From: Candidatus Saccharimonadota bacterium
Lineage (GTDB): Bacteria; Patescibacteriota; Saccharimonadia; Saccharimonadales; Saccharimonadaceae
NCBI GenBank assembly: GCA_017619315.1
Contig: JAFZSN010000011.1
Coordinates: forward strand, 1-64,000
Reading direction: 5' to 3'
DNA: 64,000 bases
This document shows, piece after piece, positions 35,466-42,981 of this stretch. Below the pieces are notes generated by a model. That model was not told the origin of the DNA. It searched no databases and was given only the letters and a program-made list of their open reading frames with translations. The translations under genes and the position numbers were made by a program. The first letter of the stretch is position 1. The number at the start of each line of letters is the position of its first letter.

Positions 35466-35625
35466 GTTTTTTCTCTCCTTTTAATAAAAAAAATAATTGG
35501 GTAAATAAGAAGCAACGCTAAGCTTGTAATCTTCTTTCTAGTTATTAAATTACTCACCTTGCGATGCTATTTGAGCAAATTGCTCAGATACGCCCTATTA
35601 TAACACAAGTAGATTAAATTGTCAA
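35466..35625 (-). promoter_or_regulatory. Perfect promoter and conserved leader of paralogue 2
   Basis: TTGACA-N17-TATAAT (35597-35625). The leader opens with a GAGCA/TGCTC hairpin and then carries AATAACTAGAAAGAAGATT and a TACCCAATTATTTTTT end, collinear with the other paralogue's leader. Confidence 0.7.
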
Positions 35626-35641
35626 TACAAATACAAACAAA

Positions 35642-35752
35642 TTGACTAAAAGCCAAGAAAATGATATAATTCATCACACGAGGATTGATAATGTTTATCG
35701 TTACCCCCTCAAGAATAAGAGCCGACGGGCCTAGTACGGAAAGGAGCACCTT
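35642..35752 (+). promoter_or_regulatory. Promoter and leader with AGAGCCGACGGGCCTA motif, copy 1
   Basis: TTGACT-N17-TATAAT precedes a leader with an outer GAGG/CCTC stem around a small hairpin, then AGAGCCGACGGGCCTA (about 35717-35732) and the ribosome-binding site GGAAAGGAGC. Confidence 0.65.
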
Positions 35753-36175
35753 ATGAGAAAAACAATGTTACTTGGAGACACTAAATTTACCAATCGTGAT
35801 CGTGCGAAGCTGGGAAAACGCGAACGCCGTATCAGCAACCTTCTGAACGATTTCAGAAAAGAAGGAGGATACCACGTAGAGCTTGGCTTTTTCCGCCCAG
35901 CATACCAGTTTAATTATCACACCCACGAGCACGAAGTCGAGAACTACGGAGATCGTTTCGGTTTCGTCATCAGAGACGGCCACGTGACCTATTCGGACCC
36001 TTACTGCGATCTCACCGACATCCTCAACGCTGCAGGGGTTGAAGACTCTTTACCTGTTTTTAACGGTGAAGAACTCGATTACTACACCTTGAATGACGAC
36101 GGTACTGAATGGAGAAGGGTGGATAAAAGTGATGAAGAAGGCTACTTCTATATCACCTATTATTCGGTAGATTAG
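35753..36175 (+). CDS. Hypothetical island protein (140 aa)
   Basis: Not recognised. The N-terminus is basic (FTNRDRAKLGKRERRISNLLNDFRKEGG) and the rest acidic and aromatic, ending in EEGYFYITYYSVD. No transmembrane or signal segment is seen. It is monocistronic with its own promoter, a leader of about 80 nt sharing the GAGCCGACGGGCCTA motif with the next gene, ribosome-binding site AAAGGAG, and an island-type terminator. The composition resembles the acidic paralogues on the other strand. Confidence 0.6.
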   Translation: MRKTMLLGDTKFTNRDRAKLGKRERRISNLLNDFRKEGGYHVELGFFRPAYQFNYHTHEHEVENYGDRFGFVIRDGHVTYSDPYCDLTDILNAAGVEDSLPVFNGEELDYYTLNDDGTEWRRVDKSDEEGYFYITYYSVD

Positions 36176-36200
36176 GCAACACAAAAGTAAAGTACTTTAC

Positions 36201-36239
36201 AAAAAGTCCACGGCAAACCAGTCGTGGCTTTTTGTTTTT
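36201..36239 (+). terminator. Island terminator, copy 3
   Basis: Hairpin GTCCACGGCAAACCAGTCGTGG followed by CTTTTTG, the same family as copies 1 and 2 but on the plus strand. Confidence 0.85.
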
Positions 36240-36261
36240 TGCCTAAAACCTTATATTGGGA

Positions 36262-36369
36262 TTGATTTTTAGGATATATATGTTATAATATAGAACATGA
36301 GGCTGCCGCAATTTATTGCCGCCCCTCAAATCTAGAGCCGACGGGCCTAAAACGCAGGAGGTACGAACA
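36262..36369 (+). promoter_or_regulatory. Promoter and leader with AGAGCCGACGGGCCTA motif, copy 2
   Basis: TTGATT, 16 nt and TATAAT. The leader has a TGAGG/CCTCA outer stem with an inner GCAAT/ATTGC hairpin, then AGAGCCGACGGGCCTA (36334-36349), identical to copy 1, and the ribosome-binding site CAGGAGG. Confidence 0.65.
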
Positions 36370-36774
36370 ATGAGTTTGTACGGAAATTTTACAGTTAAGG
36401 AATGGTTGACGCTTCATTGCACCACGGATGATGTCTACGACCTCTTTCGTAAGGCGTTGAAGCGCAACGACGAACCCATGGCGGTGCTTGCACTCGCCGA
36501 ACTCATCAAGCGTGGCGATATCGATCTCGTCACCTACGCCATTCAGGAAGCAACTGACGCAGGGTATATTGCTCTCGGCTCGCATTTTTCGACCGTTTTT
36601 GCAAATGCTCTGATGCAGTGCGGCAACCGTGATCCGATCTTGAGACGCGTCGGCAAAAATGTCTGCAAAAAGGGCTTTTGGCCCAAAACGGCGACAGAAT
36701 TGCTCGAAGGCACCGATTTCGTGGATATCGAACGTCCGGCACCGCAGCAAATTGCGCGAACCCTCGATCGTTGA
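36370..36774 (+). CDS. Hypothetical island protein (134 aa)
   Basis: Not recognised. It looks all-alpha: FTVKEWLTLHCTTDDVYDLFRKALKRNDEPMAVLALAELIKRGD, then DLVTYAIQEATDAG, suggestive of short helical repeats. No catalytic motif is evident. The ATG at 36370 follows AGGAGG; in-frame upstream codons lie in the structured leader. It is monocistronic, with the island leader motif and terminator. Confidence 0.6.
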   Translation: MSLYGNFTVKEWLTLHCTTDDVYDLFRKALKRNDEPMAVLALAELIKRGDIDLVTYAIQEATDAGYIALGSHFSTVFANALMQCGNRDPILRRVGKNVCKKGFWPKTATELLEGTDFVDIERPAPQQIARTLDR

Positions 36775-36800
36775 GTAACCCATTCCTTTCAGCACCTTAC

Positions 36801-36837
36801 AAGAAGTCCACGGCAAACCAGCCGTGGCTTTTTGTTT
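36801..36837 (+). terminator. Island terminator, copy 4
   Basis: Hairpin CCACGGCAAACCAGCCGTGG followed by CTTTTTG. The 51 bp from 36806 to 36856 are identical to 38021-38071. Confidence 0.85.
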
Positions 36838-36931
36838 ATCGATATATTCTTTACGTCTCAAAAAAAGGAAGCTAGAACTCCTATATGCTAGCGGGAAGCA
36901 CAATATCTCTAGCCTTCGCCTCGCCCCAAAA

Positions 36932-37067
36932 TTGACAAAAAAGTATTACTATGGTATAATAACAAGAATACGCCTGGGTCCATCACCTCTAGGTGAGAAC
37001 CTTAAGAAAAAACGAAAAGGAGTTTTCGGAAACTACTGTTTTTTATCCACTAAAAGGAGGTGGTAAT
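36932..37067 (+). promoter_or_regulatory. Perfect promoter and leader of the RNA-polymerase-like fusion gene
   Basis: TTGACA-N17-TATAAT (36932-36960). The leader holds a CACCT/AGGTG hairpin and an AGTTT-TCGG-AAACT tetraloop hairpin, then the ribosome-binding site AAAGGAGGTGG. Confidence 0.7.
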
Positions 37068-37991
37068 GTGGTAAAAAAGGTTATATTACTCAATTCTATC
37101 GATGAACTGAGCCTCTCTGAAACAACAAAAAACTATTTATTCAGAAAGTTTAGTTCCGTTGATGACATTGTTAAAAAAGGCAGAGAGATCGCTTTTGAAC
37201 GGAGAAACTCGGCACTAATAGGCAGGTGGGAAAGAGAACTTGTCTCTACGCTTGATAGTGCCGGCTTCATCCGGCCTGCGAACGATTTCGCTATGACGTT
37301 CAACGCAATGCATCTTTATGCCGAAGTCTATCCGGAGTTTCAGGATAGCTTCGCGACCAGCATTAAAAAGCTCTCTAACGAAGAATACGAGAGCTTTATC
37401 GGTCTCACCAATCATGAAATCGAAGTTCTTAAGAATTTACTTTCAAATCGGCTGGACAGTAGAGACCGAGCGATTGTTTATCGTCGTTTTGGGTTAGAAG
37501 ATGGAGAAATGAAGGCTCTCGAAACTATAGGCAAGGAACTGTTTGTTTCTACTTATAAAATCCGGGAAGCCTTAGCGCGGAACTATCGTTTCTTTCGGAG
37601 AGAGAATATACTTCCCCCTATTTGTAGTGCGCCTAAAAGTGTTAACGAGACCGCCAAAAAGTTTGCAGATGAACTTAAGGAAATCCGTAGGGACCCGATT
37701 TTCGAGAAAGAACGCTATCTTACAAGCGAGCTGCAGTCTTTCTTGAGAACGACACCATTCAGATGTAGCCGGGAGTACTACGAAGTAGCAGGATTGGAGC
37801 TGTCACTTTGCGACACGCCGATCGATAAGCTGGAGTTGAGCATTCGTTCTCATAATTGTTTGAAGCGCGCCATGCTGTTCACTATTGATGATCTTCTTCG
37901 CATGTCGCCTAAGGACTTGATGGGGGTAAGAAACCTTGGCCGTAAAGGCGTAGAAGAAGTGCTCGAAAAACTGCGGCCATATCGTTCGTAG
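37068..37991 (+). CDS. Fusion protein: HhH/alpha-CTD-like, sigma region 4-like, RNA polymerase alpha-CTD
   Basis: 307 aa from a GTG preceded by AAAGGAGGTGG; an ATG at 36993 lies in the leader. Residues about 1-60 (SIDELSLSETTKNYLFRKFSSVDDIVKKG...) read as a degenerate helix-hairpin-helix/alpha-CTD. Residues about 115-190 match sigma-70 region 4: SRDRAIVYRRFGLEDGEMKALETIGKELFVS then a helix-turn-helix. Residues about 246-307 match the RpoA C-terminal domain: LSIRSHNCLKRAMLFTIDDLLRMSPKDLMGVRNLGRKGVEEVLEKL. Both domain types contact promoter DNA in RNA polymerase, so a transcription regulator is inferred. It lacks sigma regions 2 and 3 and cannot act as a full sigma factor. Confidence 0.75.
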   Translation: MVKKVILLNSIDELSLSETTKNYLFRKFSSVDDIVKKGREIAFERRNSALIGRWERELVSTLDSAGFIRPANDFAMTFNAMHLYAEVYPEFQDSFATSIKKLSNEEYESFIGLTNHEIEVLKNLLSNRLDSRDRAIVYRRFGLEDGEMKALETIGKELFVSTYKIREALARNYRFFRRENILPPICSAPKSVNETAKKFADELKEIRRDPIFEKERYLTSELQSFLRTTPFRCSREYYEVAGLELSLCDTPIDKLELSIRSHNCLKRAMLFTIDDLLRMSPKDLMGVRNLGRKGVEEVLEKLRPYRS

Positions 37992-38013
37992 CTAGATAAA
38001 CTCCTTTCTAAAA

Positions 38014-38071
38014 CTAAAAAGTCCACGGCAAACCAGCCGTGGCTTTTTGTTTATCGATATATTCTTTACGT
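38014..38071 (+). terminator. Island terminator, copy 5
   Basis: The same hairpin as copy 4, including an identical 51-bp stretch that runs past the U tract (TTATCGATATATTCTTTACG). Confidence 0.85.
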
Positions 38072-38105
38072 TTTTAAAAACCTCAAAGGGCCGATAATTT
38101 CATCC

Positions 38106-38145
38106 TGGTGCGCCTGACTGGACTTGCATCGGAGATTCAAGTCCC
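38106..38145 (-). repeat. Partial copy of the tRNA-Leu(GAG) 3' end
   Basis: The minus strand reads CAAGTCCAGTCAGGCGCACCA, the last 21 nt of the adjacent tRNA including CCA. It is preceded by GGGACTTGAATCTCCGATG, which makes a GGACTTG/CAAGTCC hairpin. An intrinsic terminator (GATGCC/GGGCAT, about 38150-38175) lies between it and the tRNA. Confidence 0.8.
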
Positions 38146-38181
38146 AACTAAAAAATGCCCACTAGAGGCATCAGGTTCGAA

Positions 38182-38272
38182 TGGTGCGCCTGACTGGACT
38201 TGAACCAGCACAGCCGTAAATGTGGCCACTACCACCTCAAGGTAGCGTGTCTACCAATTCCACCACAGGCGC
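38182..38272 (-). tRNA. tRNA-Leu(GAG)
   Basis: A 91-nt class II tRNA with a long variable arm. Acceptor GCGCCTG pairs with CAGGCGC, then A and an encoded CCA. The D arm has GGTGGAATTGGTAGACACG and the anticodon stem-loop CTACC-TTGAGGT-GGTAG gives GAG. The T arm has GGTTCAAGTCC. It marks the edge of the island. Confidence 0.95.
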
Positions 38273-38335
38273 ATGACACTATTATAACACAATTTTTGAC
38301 CAATCTGCGTCTTTTTTGCCCAGACACTGAACTGA

Positions 38336-40072
38336 TTATGGCGTTTTATTCTTCGTGGTCTTGTTTACTGCCCAATCTTCAACATCGGCAAACCTATCTA
38401 GCGCCGTTACTAGACGGAGATCATTACTAAAGGTCCTCACGTTTTTGTTGTAATAGTAAGACAAATTCGGTTGATAAATCCCGATCGCTGGGGCGCCGGA
38501 TACCCAGTACTCAAGAAAGCTCTCGTATTTCTTGATTCTGAGGGTTTCATCGAGTGTTTCGCGGCCAGCCAGTAGCAGATCATCCGCCATCGCGTTGCGA
38601 TAATTCGAGAGATTTAAGCCTGAAGAAGAGGCTTGTGAAGAGTGATAATATGGCAAAGGATCAGGGTCAGCCCCTAGCTCTACTTCGTATACCAAAATAT
38701 CATAGCTTCGCTTTGATAGAATATTTGAAATAAATTCCTGGTTTTCCTCGTACTTCGAAACGTTCACCCCATACCCCAAAGCCTCTAAGTCTTTGGCGAT
38801 TTGGTCGGTAATTTCAGGCAAGAACCCGTCGTTAACCGTAGCGATTTCAAGGGTCGGCTTCTCTTCCCCGACGAGCTCGTTGATCTTTGATCGCGCTTCG
38901 TCAAGATTAAATTCTGGTATTGCTGGATAATTCGAAAGCTTTAGCTGGGATTTCAAGATTGGGTAATCTAGCGGTTCTGTGTCGCGAGCTATCTCCCTTA
39001 GCTCTGCGATGTTAATTCCCTGCCTAATTGCCGATCGGACAGACGCACTTTTTAGATTCTCGCTACCAGTATTAAAGAATATAAATGCACCCGAATTGAG
39101 GCTAGAATTCTTAAGAAGCATTTGTTTGTTACCGACTTTATCTAAATCGGACCCGGACAATTCGGCTGAAGCTGTGACCGTATTGCTGTTGAGTGCGTCG
39201 ATAATATCCTTCCGATCCGCAAACGTTCTAACAGCGAAGCTACCAAGTAGTACCCTGCCACCAGCATAGCTTTCATTGCGCGACAAGAAGAAGGTTTTCT
39301 CGTTCGACAACGTGTTTCCCTGCAAGGCGTTAAAAGTGAACGGCCCAGAACAAATCGGCGCATTTGAGAAGCTGTGCTCGATCAAAGTTTTGGGATCAGA
39401 ATCGCCCAGGATGTGTTTTGGCAACACCGGGATTGTTAAAGCCGAGATAAAATCGGCGTACGAAGTCGGCAAAGTAAATACGATTTCGCCATTCTCACCT
39501 TCGGTTACTTTGATATTTGCGAGATTGGCATCGTAAGCGGTATTTACGGCAGGATTCTTAACCAGTCCCAACGTAAACAACACATCTTCGCGCGTAATTG
39601 GCTCGCCGTCTGACCACTTGTAATCGTCTCGAATTGTGATGGTCCATACCTTACCATCCTCGCTTGCGTTGACGGTCTTAGCAATCTCCGGCTTCGGGTG
39701 GCCAGAATAGTCGATCGTAACAATCCTCGCAAACATTAAGCGACTCAACACCTTTTCACTGTTGGTGGTTGCAAAAAGCGGGTTCATTGAATTCACTTCA
39801 CCCGTCACTGCTTCAGTGTAAGTCCCGCCACTAGTCCAGGCATCTTGCGCAAATGAATCCCCAAACCAAAACGCCTGCGTCACGGCAAGCAGAATTAATG
39901 CAACGATTAAGAGCCCCCACTCTAAGATAAGGAGTCTGATATCCGCAATATGAGATAATCTCTCGAAAAAATTCTCTTTAATATGCTCTTTACTATCCTC
40001 GCTTGCCTGGATGGAAGCCTTGGAAAACTTTCTTAAGAATTTTTGCCCACGCTTTTTGAGAGTTTTTTTCAT
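38336..40072 (-). CDS. Peptide/solute-binding protein, SBP family 5 (OppA-like)
   Basis: A 578-aa protein with a basic N-terminus, one transmembrane anchor (LLILEWGLLIVALILLAVTQAFW, about 48-70) and an extracellular SBP_bac_5 domain. Visible motifs are MNPLFATTNSEKVLSRLMF, IRDDYKWSDGEPITREDVLFTL and IRQGINIAELREIA. It likely captures peptides for an ABC importer that is not in this window, which fits a host-dependent lifestyle. It starts 1 nt after the secG stop. Confidence 0.85.
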   Translation of the reverse strand: MKKTLKKRGQKFLRKFSKASIQASEDSKEHIKENFFERLSHIADIRLLILEWGLLIVALILLAVTQAFWFGDSFAQDAWTSGGTYTEAVTGEVNSMNPLFATTNSEKVLSRLMFARIVTIDYSGHPKPEIAKTVNASEDGKVWTITIRDDYKWSDGEPITREDVLFTLGLVKNPAVNTAYDANLANIKVTEGENGEIVFTLPTSYADFISALTIPVLPKHILGDSDPKTLIEHSFSNAPICSGPFTFNALQGNTLSNEKTFFLSRNESYAGGRVLLGSFAVRTFADRKDIIDALNSNTVTASAELSGSDLDKVGNKQMLLKNSSLNSGAFIFFNTGSENLKSASVRSAIRQGINIAELREIARDTEPLDYPILKSQLKLSNYPAIPEFNLDEARSKINELVGEEKPTLEIATVNDGFLPEITDQIAKDLEALGYGVNVSKYEENQEFISNILSKRSYDILVYEVELGADPDPLPYYHSSQASSSGLNLSNYRNAMADDLLLAGRETLDETLRIKKYESFLEYWVSGAPAIGIYQPNLSYYYNKNVRTFSNDLRLVTALDRFADVEDWAVNKTTKNKTP

Positions 40073-40073
40073 A

Positions 40074-40301
40074 TTATGATGGTATTAATAATATTCCTAA
40101 AATTGATAACACGAAAATCACCGCAAATACAATTGTTGCGACAAATAATGACTTTTCAAGACCACGGCGTGTAGTATAAAGCTCACCAGAGCTGCCAAAA
40201 CCGGCTCCAAGCGACGCTCCACGCTGTTGCAAGAGTACCAAAAGAATGGTAAGAATCGCAGATATAAAGATAACAACTTCTAGAAAACTTCCGATATTCA
40301 T
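40074..40301 (-). CDS. secG: Preprotein translocase subunit SecG
   Basis: 75 aa with two transmembrane helices around the conserved LLQQRGASLGAGFGSSG loop. It has ribosome-binding site AGGAG and a TAAAAT box. It is co-transcribed with the downstream binding protein. Confidence 0.9.
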   Translation of the reverse strand: MNIGSFLEVVIFISAILTILLVLLQQRGASLGAGFGSSGELYTTRRGLEKSLFVATIVFAVIFVLSILGILLIPS

Positions 40302-40320
40302 AAATAACTCCTGTGTAAAC

Positions 40321-41595
40321 TCATTTTAGCATACTTTTTCTTTTCAGTAAAGAATGGTAGGTTATCGCAAAGCGGTGTGCTTCTTCGTCAACTCTCGCGA
40401 TGAGGCGCGAGATATGGGAAGTAGAAGGAAGCTCTATTTCGGTCCATCCCTTTGCCTCGGAAGCGGTCGGAACGACCAATTTTACTATTGCGCTCTTCGA
40501 ATGGTCGCCAGATTTATCGCGCCCTATTACTGGTATATTGAAAGCTGATGCTAGCGGCAGAATAGCATTTACCTGAGTAATACCGCCATCCAAAATTATG
40601 AGATCCGGATAGTCCCATTCCTCGTGTTTTAGTCTCCGCTCGATCATTTCCTTCATACTTTTAAGATCATCATTTCGCGATGAGCGGATACGGAATTTTC
40701 GATATTTATTTCTCGCTGCAGTACCATTAATAAACACCACCATGCTCCCCACCGTATTTTCACCGGACTGGTGCGAAATGTCATACCCCTCAATCCGGCG
40801 TGGTGGTTTCGGTAGTTTCAACAAATCCTGCAGTTGTTTCAACGCCTGATCCGAAGAAATATCCATAAATTCCTTGTCGGAAAAGACAATTTTTCGTTTC
40901 AACTCTTTAAGGCCCATCAATTGGTTTCTCGCCTCGGCTGCAAGTTCATAATTCTCTTTTGCAGCCTCGTCCTTCATAGTTTTTTCAAGGTCTTTTAGTA
41001 GTTTTTCACGATCACCTTCAAGATACCGAATCAGTTTTCTTAGATTTCGTTTATAATCTTTCGGCGTGGAAGCCCCAATCTCGATACCTGGAGTTAGCCC
41101 AAGGTCGGTATCGAGAGTTTTATGTCCAGTATACGGCTTGGTGTAATACGGGAATACTCTCCGGAGAGTCCGCACCGCTCTCTCCACGGCGCTTTTGCCG
41201 TAAAACGGGCCAATATAGGTCGCTTTGTCGTCCACTGGGTTTCTGGTAAACGAAACATAAGGCACTTCCTCATTCATAGTGATTCGCACATAGGACACTG
41301 TCTTGTCATCTCGGAGCAAAATATTCCATTTTGGCATATAACGCTTAATCATCTCTGACTCTAAAAATAGCGCGTCCATCTCGGTGTCAACTACGATCCA
41401 ATCAGTATCAGCGATTTCCCGCACCAAAGCCTCGGTCTTGGGGTCTTTTTTGGTTTTTTGGAAATACTGCCTGACGCGGTTCTTGAGTACGGCCGCTTTA
41501 CCGACGTAAATAATCTCCCCTTCCGAGTTTTTATGAAAATAAACCCCCGGGCTGGCCGGGAGTTTAGTAAGTTTTTGCTTCAGGGCCTCATTCAT
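40321..41595 (-). CDS. uvrC: UvrC-type excinuclease, short form
   Basis: A 424-aa protein. The GIY-YIG nuclease lies at the N-terminus (SPGVYFHKNSEGEIIYVGKA...KNRVRQYF). A UVR-like motif follows (LAAEARNQLMGLKEL), then the RNase H-like half with YDISHQSGENTVGSMVVF and PDLIILDGG. It ends after HRFAITYHSLLKRK, so the C-terminal (HhH)2 domain is missing. The region that in E. coli UvrC carries four iron-sulfur cysteines has none. It may be a full repair nuclease of a reduced type, or a Cho-like enzyme. The ATG is 6 nt after TATAAT. Confidence 0.85.
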   Translation of the reverse strand: MNEALKQKLTKLPASPGVYFHKNSEGEIIYVGKAAVLKNRVRQYFQKTKKDPKTEALVREIADTDWIVVDTEMDALFLESEMIKRYMPKWNILLRDDKTVSYVRITMNEEVPYVSFTRNPVDDKATYIGPFYGKSAVERAVRTLRRVFPYYTKPYTGHKTLDTDLGLTPGIEIGASTPKDYKRNLRKLIRYLEGDREKLLKDLEKTMKDEAAKENYELAAEARNQLMGLKELKRKIVFSDKEFMDISSDQALKQLQDLLKLPKPPRRIEGYDISHQSGENTVGSMVVFINGTAARNKYRKFRIRSSRNDDLKSMKEMIERRLKHEEWDYPDLIILDGGITQVNAILPLASAFNIPVIGRDKSGDHSKSAIVKLVVPTASEAKGWTEIELPSTSHISRLIARVDEEAHRFAITYHSLLKRKSMLK

Positions 41596-41602
41596 GATCT
41601 AA

Positions 41603-42910
41603 TTATAACATGTCTGAAAGATCGGAGAGATCAGTATACTCTATTGGCTCTGGTGCATTGACGTATGTCGGGTATGAGAAATCTAGGTCTACTGTCATTT
41701 TGACGCTTTCATCGAATAGAGCCGTTTCTAAATACAATCTCGAAAAATCATTATTCTCATTTACCTCAGCGTAAATATTTGGCAGTTTTTCGAATGAATT
41801 GGATATCTCGGACCCATCAATTATGGTGCCGTCTTCGACTCCAAAGCAAGCAAATGGACCACCATCATCGGAGGAACCATTGAACGAATTAATAAATCCG
41901 GCAAAATTCTCACCATCAAATTGCACCAAGTAAACCTGGCTCTGTTTGCTGGCTACAGTTACACCTTTAGTCGTAGATGATATGAATGGGTATTTGTTGT
42001 AGAAACCCGCAATATTGTTGCTATTTCTATTGAAATAGTTAATTGTGTCAGCAATGCAATAAAGTGGACTATTTTGGTCAACGTAATCCGCGCCAATTCC
42101 CTTTAGATCGTCGAGCGGAATCTTAATCCAAACGCTATCAATAGCAGATGCGATTTGCGACATGGCTTTGGTCGTTTCATTCTCTTGCTCAGTAACCGTA
42201 GTTTTTTCACTTATGCAATTATCTTCTTCACTTATGCAAATAGATTCTTCCTCGGCATTATCGACCACCGGTTCTTCCGTACAACTGTCTTCATCCGTAG
42301 AGCAATCAACCACAGTATTGTTGCTCGGTATGAGTAGGTCAATCAACCCGGACGTGTCCACCAAATCGGCGATTCCCTCAACTTCAAGATATAAATCTCC
42401 ATCAGCTGCGTATACTTCATTGAGCTTTACTGAATAATCCTCATCATTGTAGGCAGTCAAAGTAAGTACAGCGGAAGAAGAATTAATCATTGAATTAGTC
42501 ATAATACTAGAGTCTAAGTCTACCTTTGCCTGTTTGATCGGAGCGCCATCTATGTTTATGAGAAAATCAACACTGCCTTTAACCGACAAATTGGTCGGCG
42601 TTTCACCGTTCACGATACGTTGGACAGCTTTGGCTACGACGTCAGGCTTTTTTGAACCCATTGCAACCACTACAGCAATTACGATTGCGCTAATTAAAAC
42701 CACAGCCCCAACGATTAGCCCGATCAATAATCCTTTTTTTGGTTTTTTCTTATCCGATTCGTCGGTTGGGACAGCTTGTGCCATCGGGCGACCAGTCGGA
42801 TCTAGTGATTCGACCGGGACGGTCTGCATTGGCTGGGTTGGCTGCATCGGTTGTGTTGGTTGCGCTGGCTGCGCCGGCCCTGTTGGCTGTACGCCAGGAT
42901 CTCCATCCAT
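41603..42910 (-). CDS. Hypothetical membrane-anchored exported protein (435 aa)
   Basis: Not recognised. A Pro/Gln/Thr-rich cytoplasmic N-terminus with QPTQPMQ-type repeats precedes a transmembrane helix (LLIGLIVGAVVLISAIVIAVVVAM, about 63-86). A large extracellular domain follows, with an acidic, Cys-containing stretch (CSTDEDSCTEEP) about mid-way. The ribosome-binding site AAGGAG is present. It shares the anchor-plus-ectodomain layout common in Saccharibacteria. Confidence 0.6.
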   Translation of the reverse strand: MDGDPGVQPTGPAQPAQPTQPMQPTQPMQTVPVESLDPTGRPMAQAVPTDESDKKKPKKGLLIGLIVGAVVLISAIVIAVVVAMGSKKPDVVAKAVQRIVNGETPTNLSVKGSVDFLINIDGAPIKQAKVDLDSSIMTNSMINSSSAVLTLTAYNDEDYSVKLNEVYAADGDLYLEVEGIADLVDTSGLIDLLIPSNNTVVDCSTDEDSCTEEPVVDNAEEESICISEEDNCISEKTTVTEQENETTKAMSQIASAIDSVWIKIPLDDLKGIGADYVDQNSPLYCIADTINYFNRNSNNIAGFYNKYPFISSTTKGVTVASKQSQVYLVQFDGENFAGFINSFNGSSDDGGPFACFGVEDGTIIDGSEISNSFEKLPNIYAEVNENNDFSRLYLETALFDESVKMTVDLDFSYPTYVNAPEPIEYTDLSDLSDML

Positions 42911-42981
42911 AAAAACTCCTTAATATTAACTTCTGCTATTATTTTAGCATAAGTTTTATGAATATATTATATAATGGTGTC

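Noticed and set aside
35690..36369. Leader motif AGCCGACGGGCCTA as a c-di-GMP-I riboswitch
   Set aside because: Only the tail-like AGCC-ACGGG-CCTA segment is similar; the GCAAACC...GGACGCAAAG core is missing.
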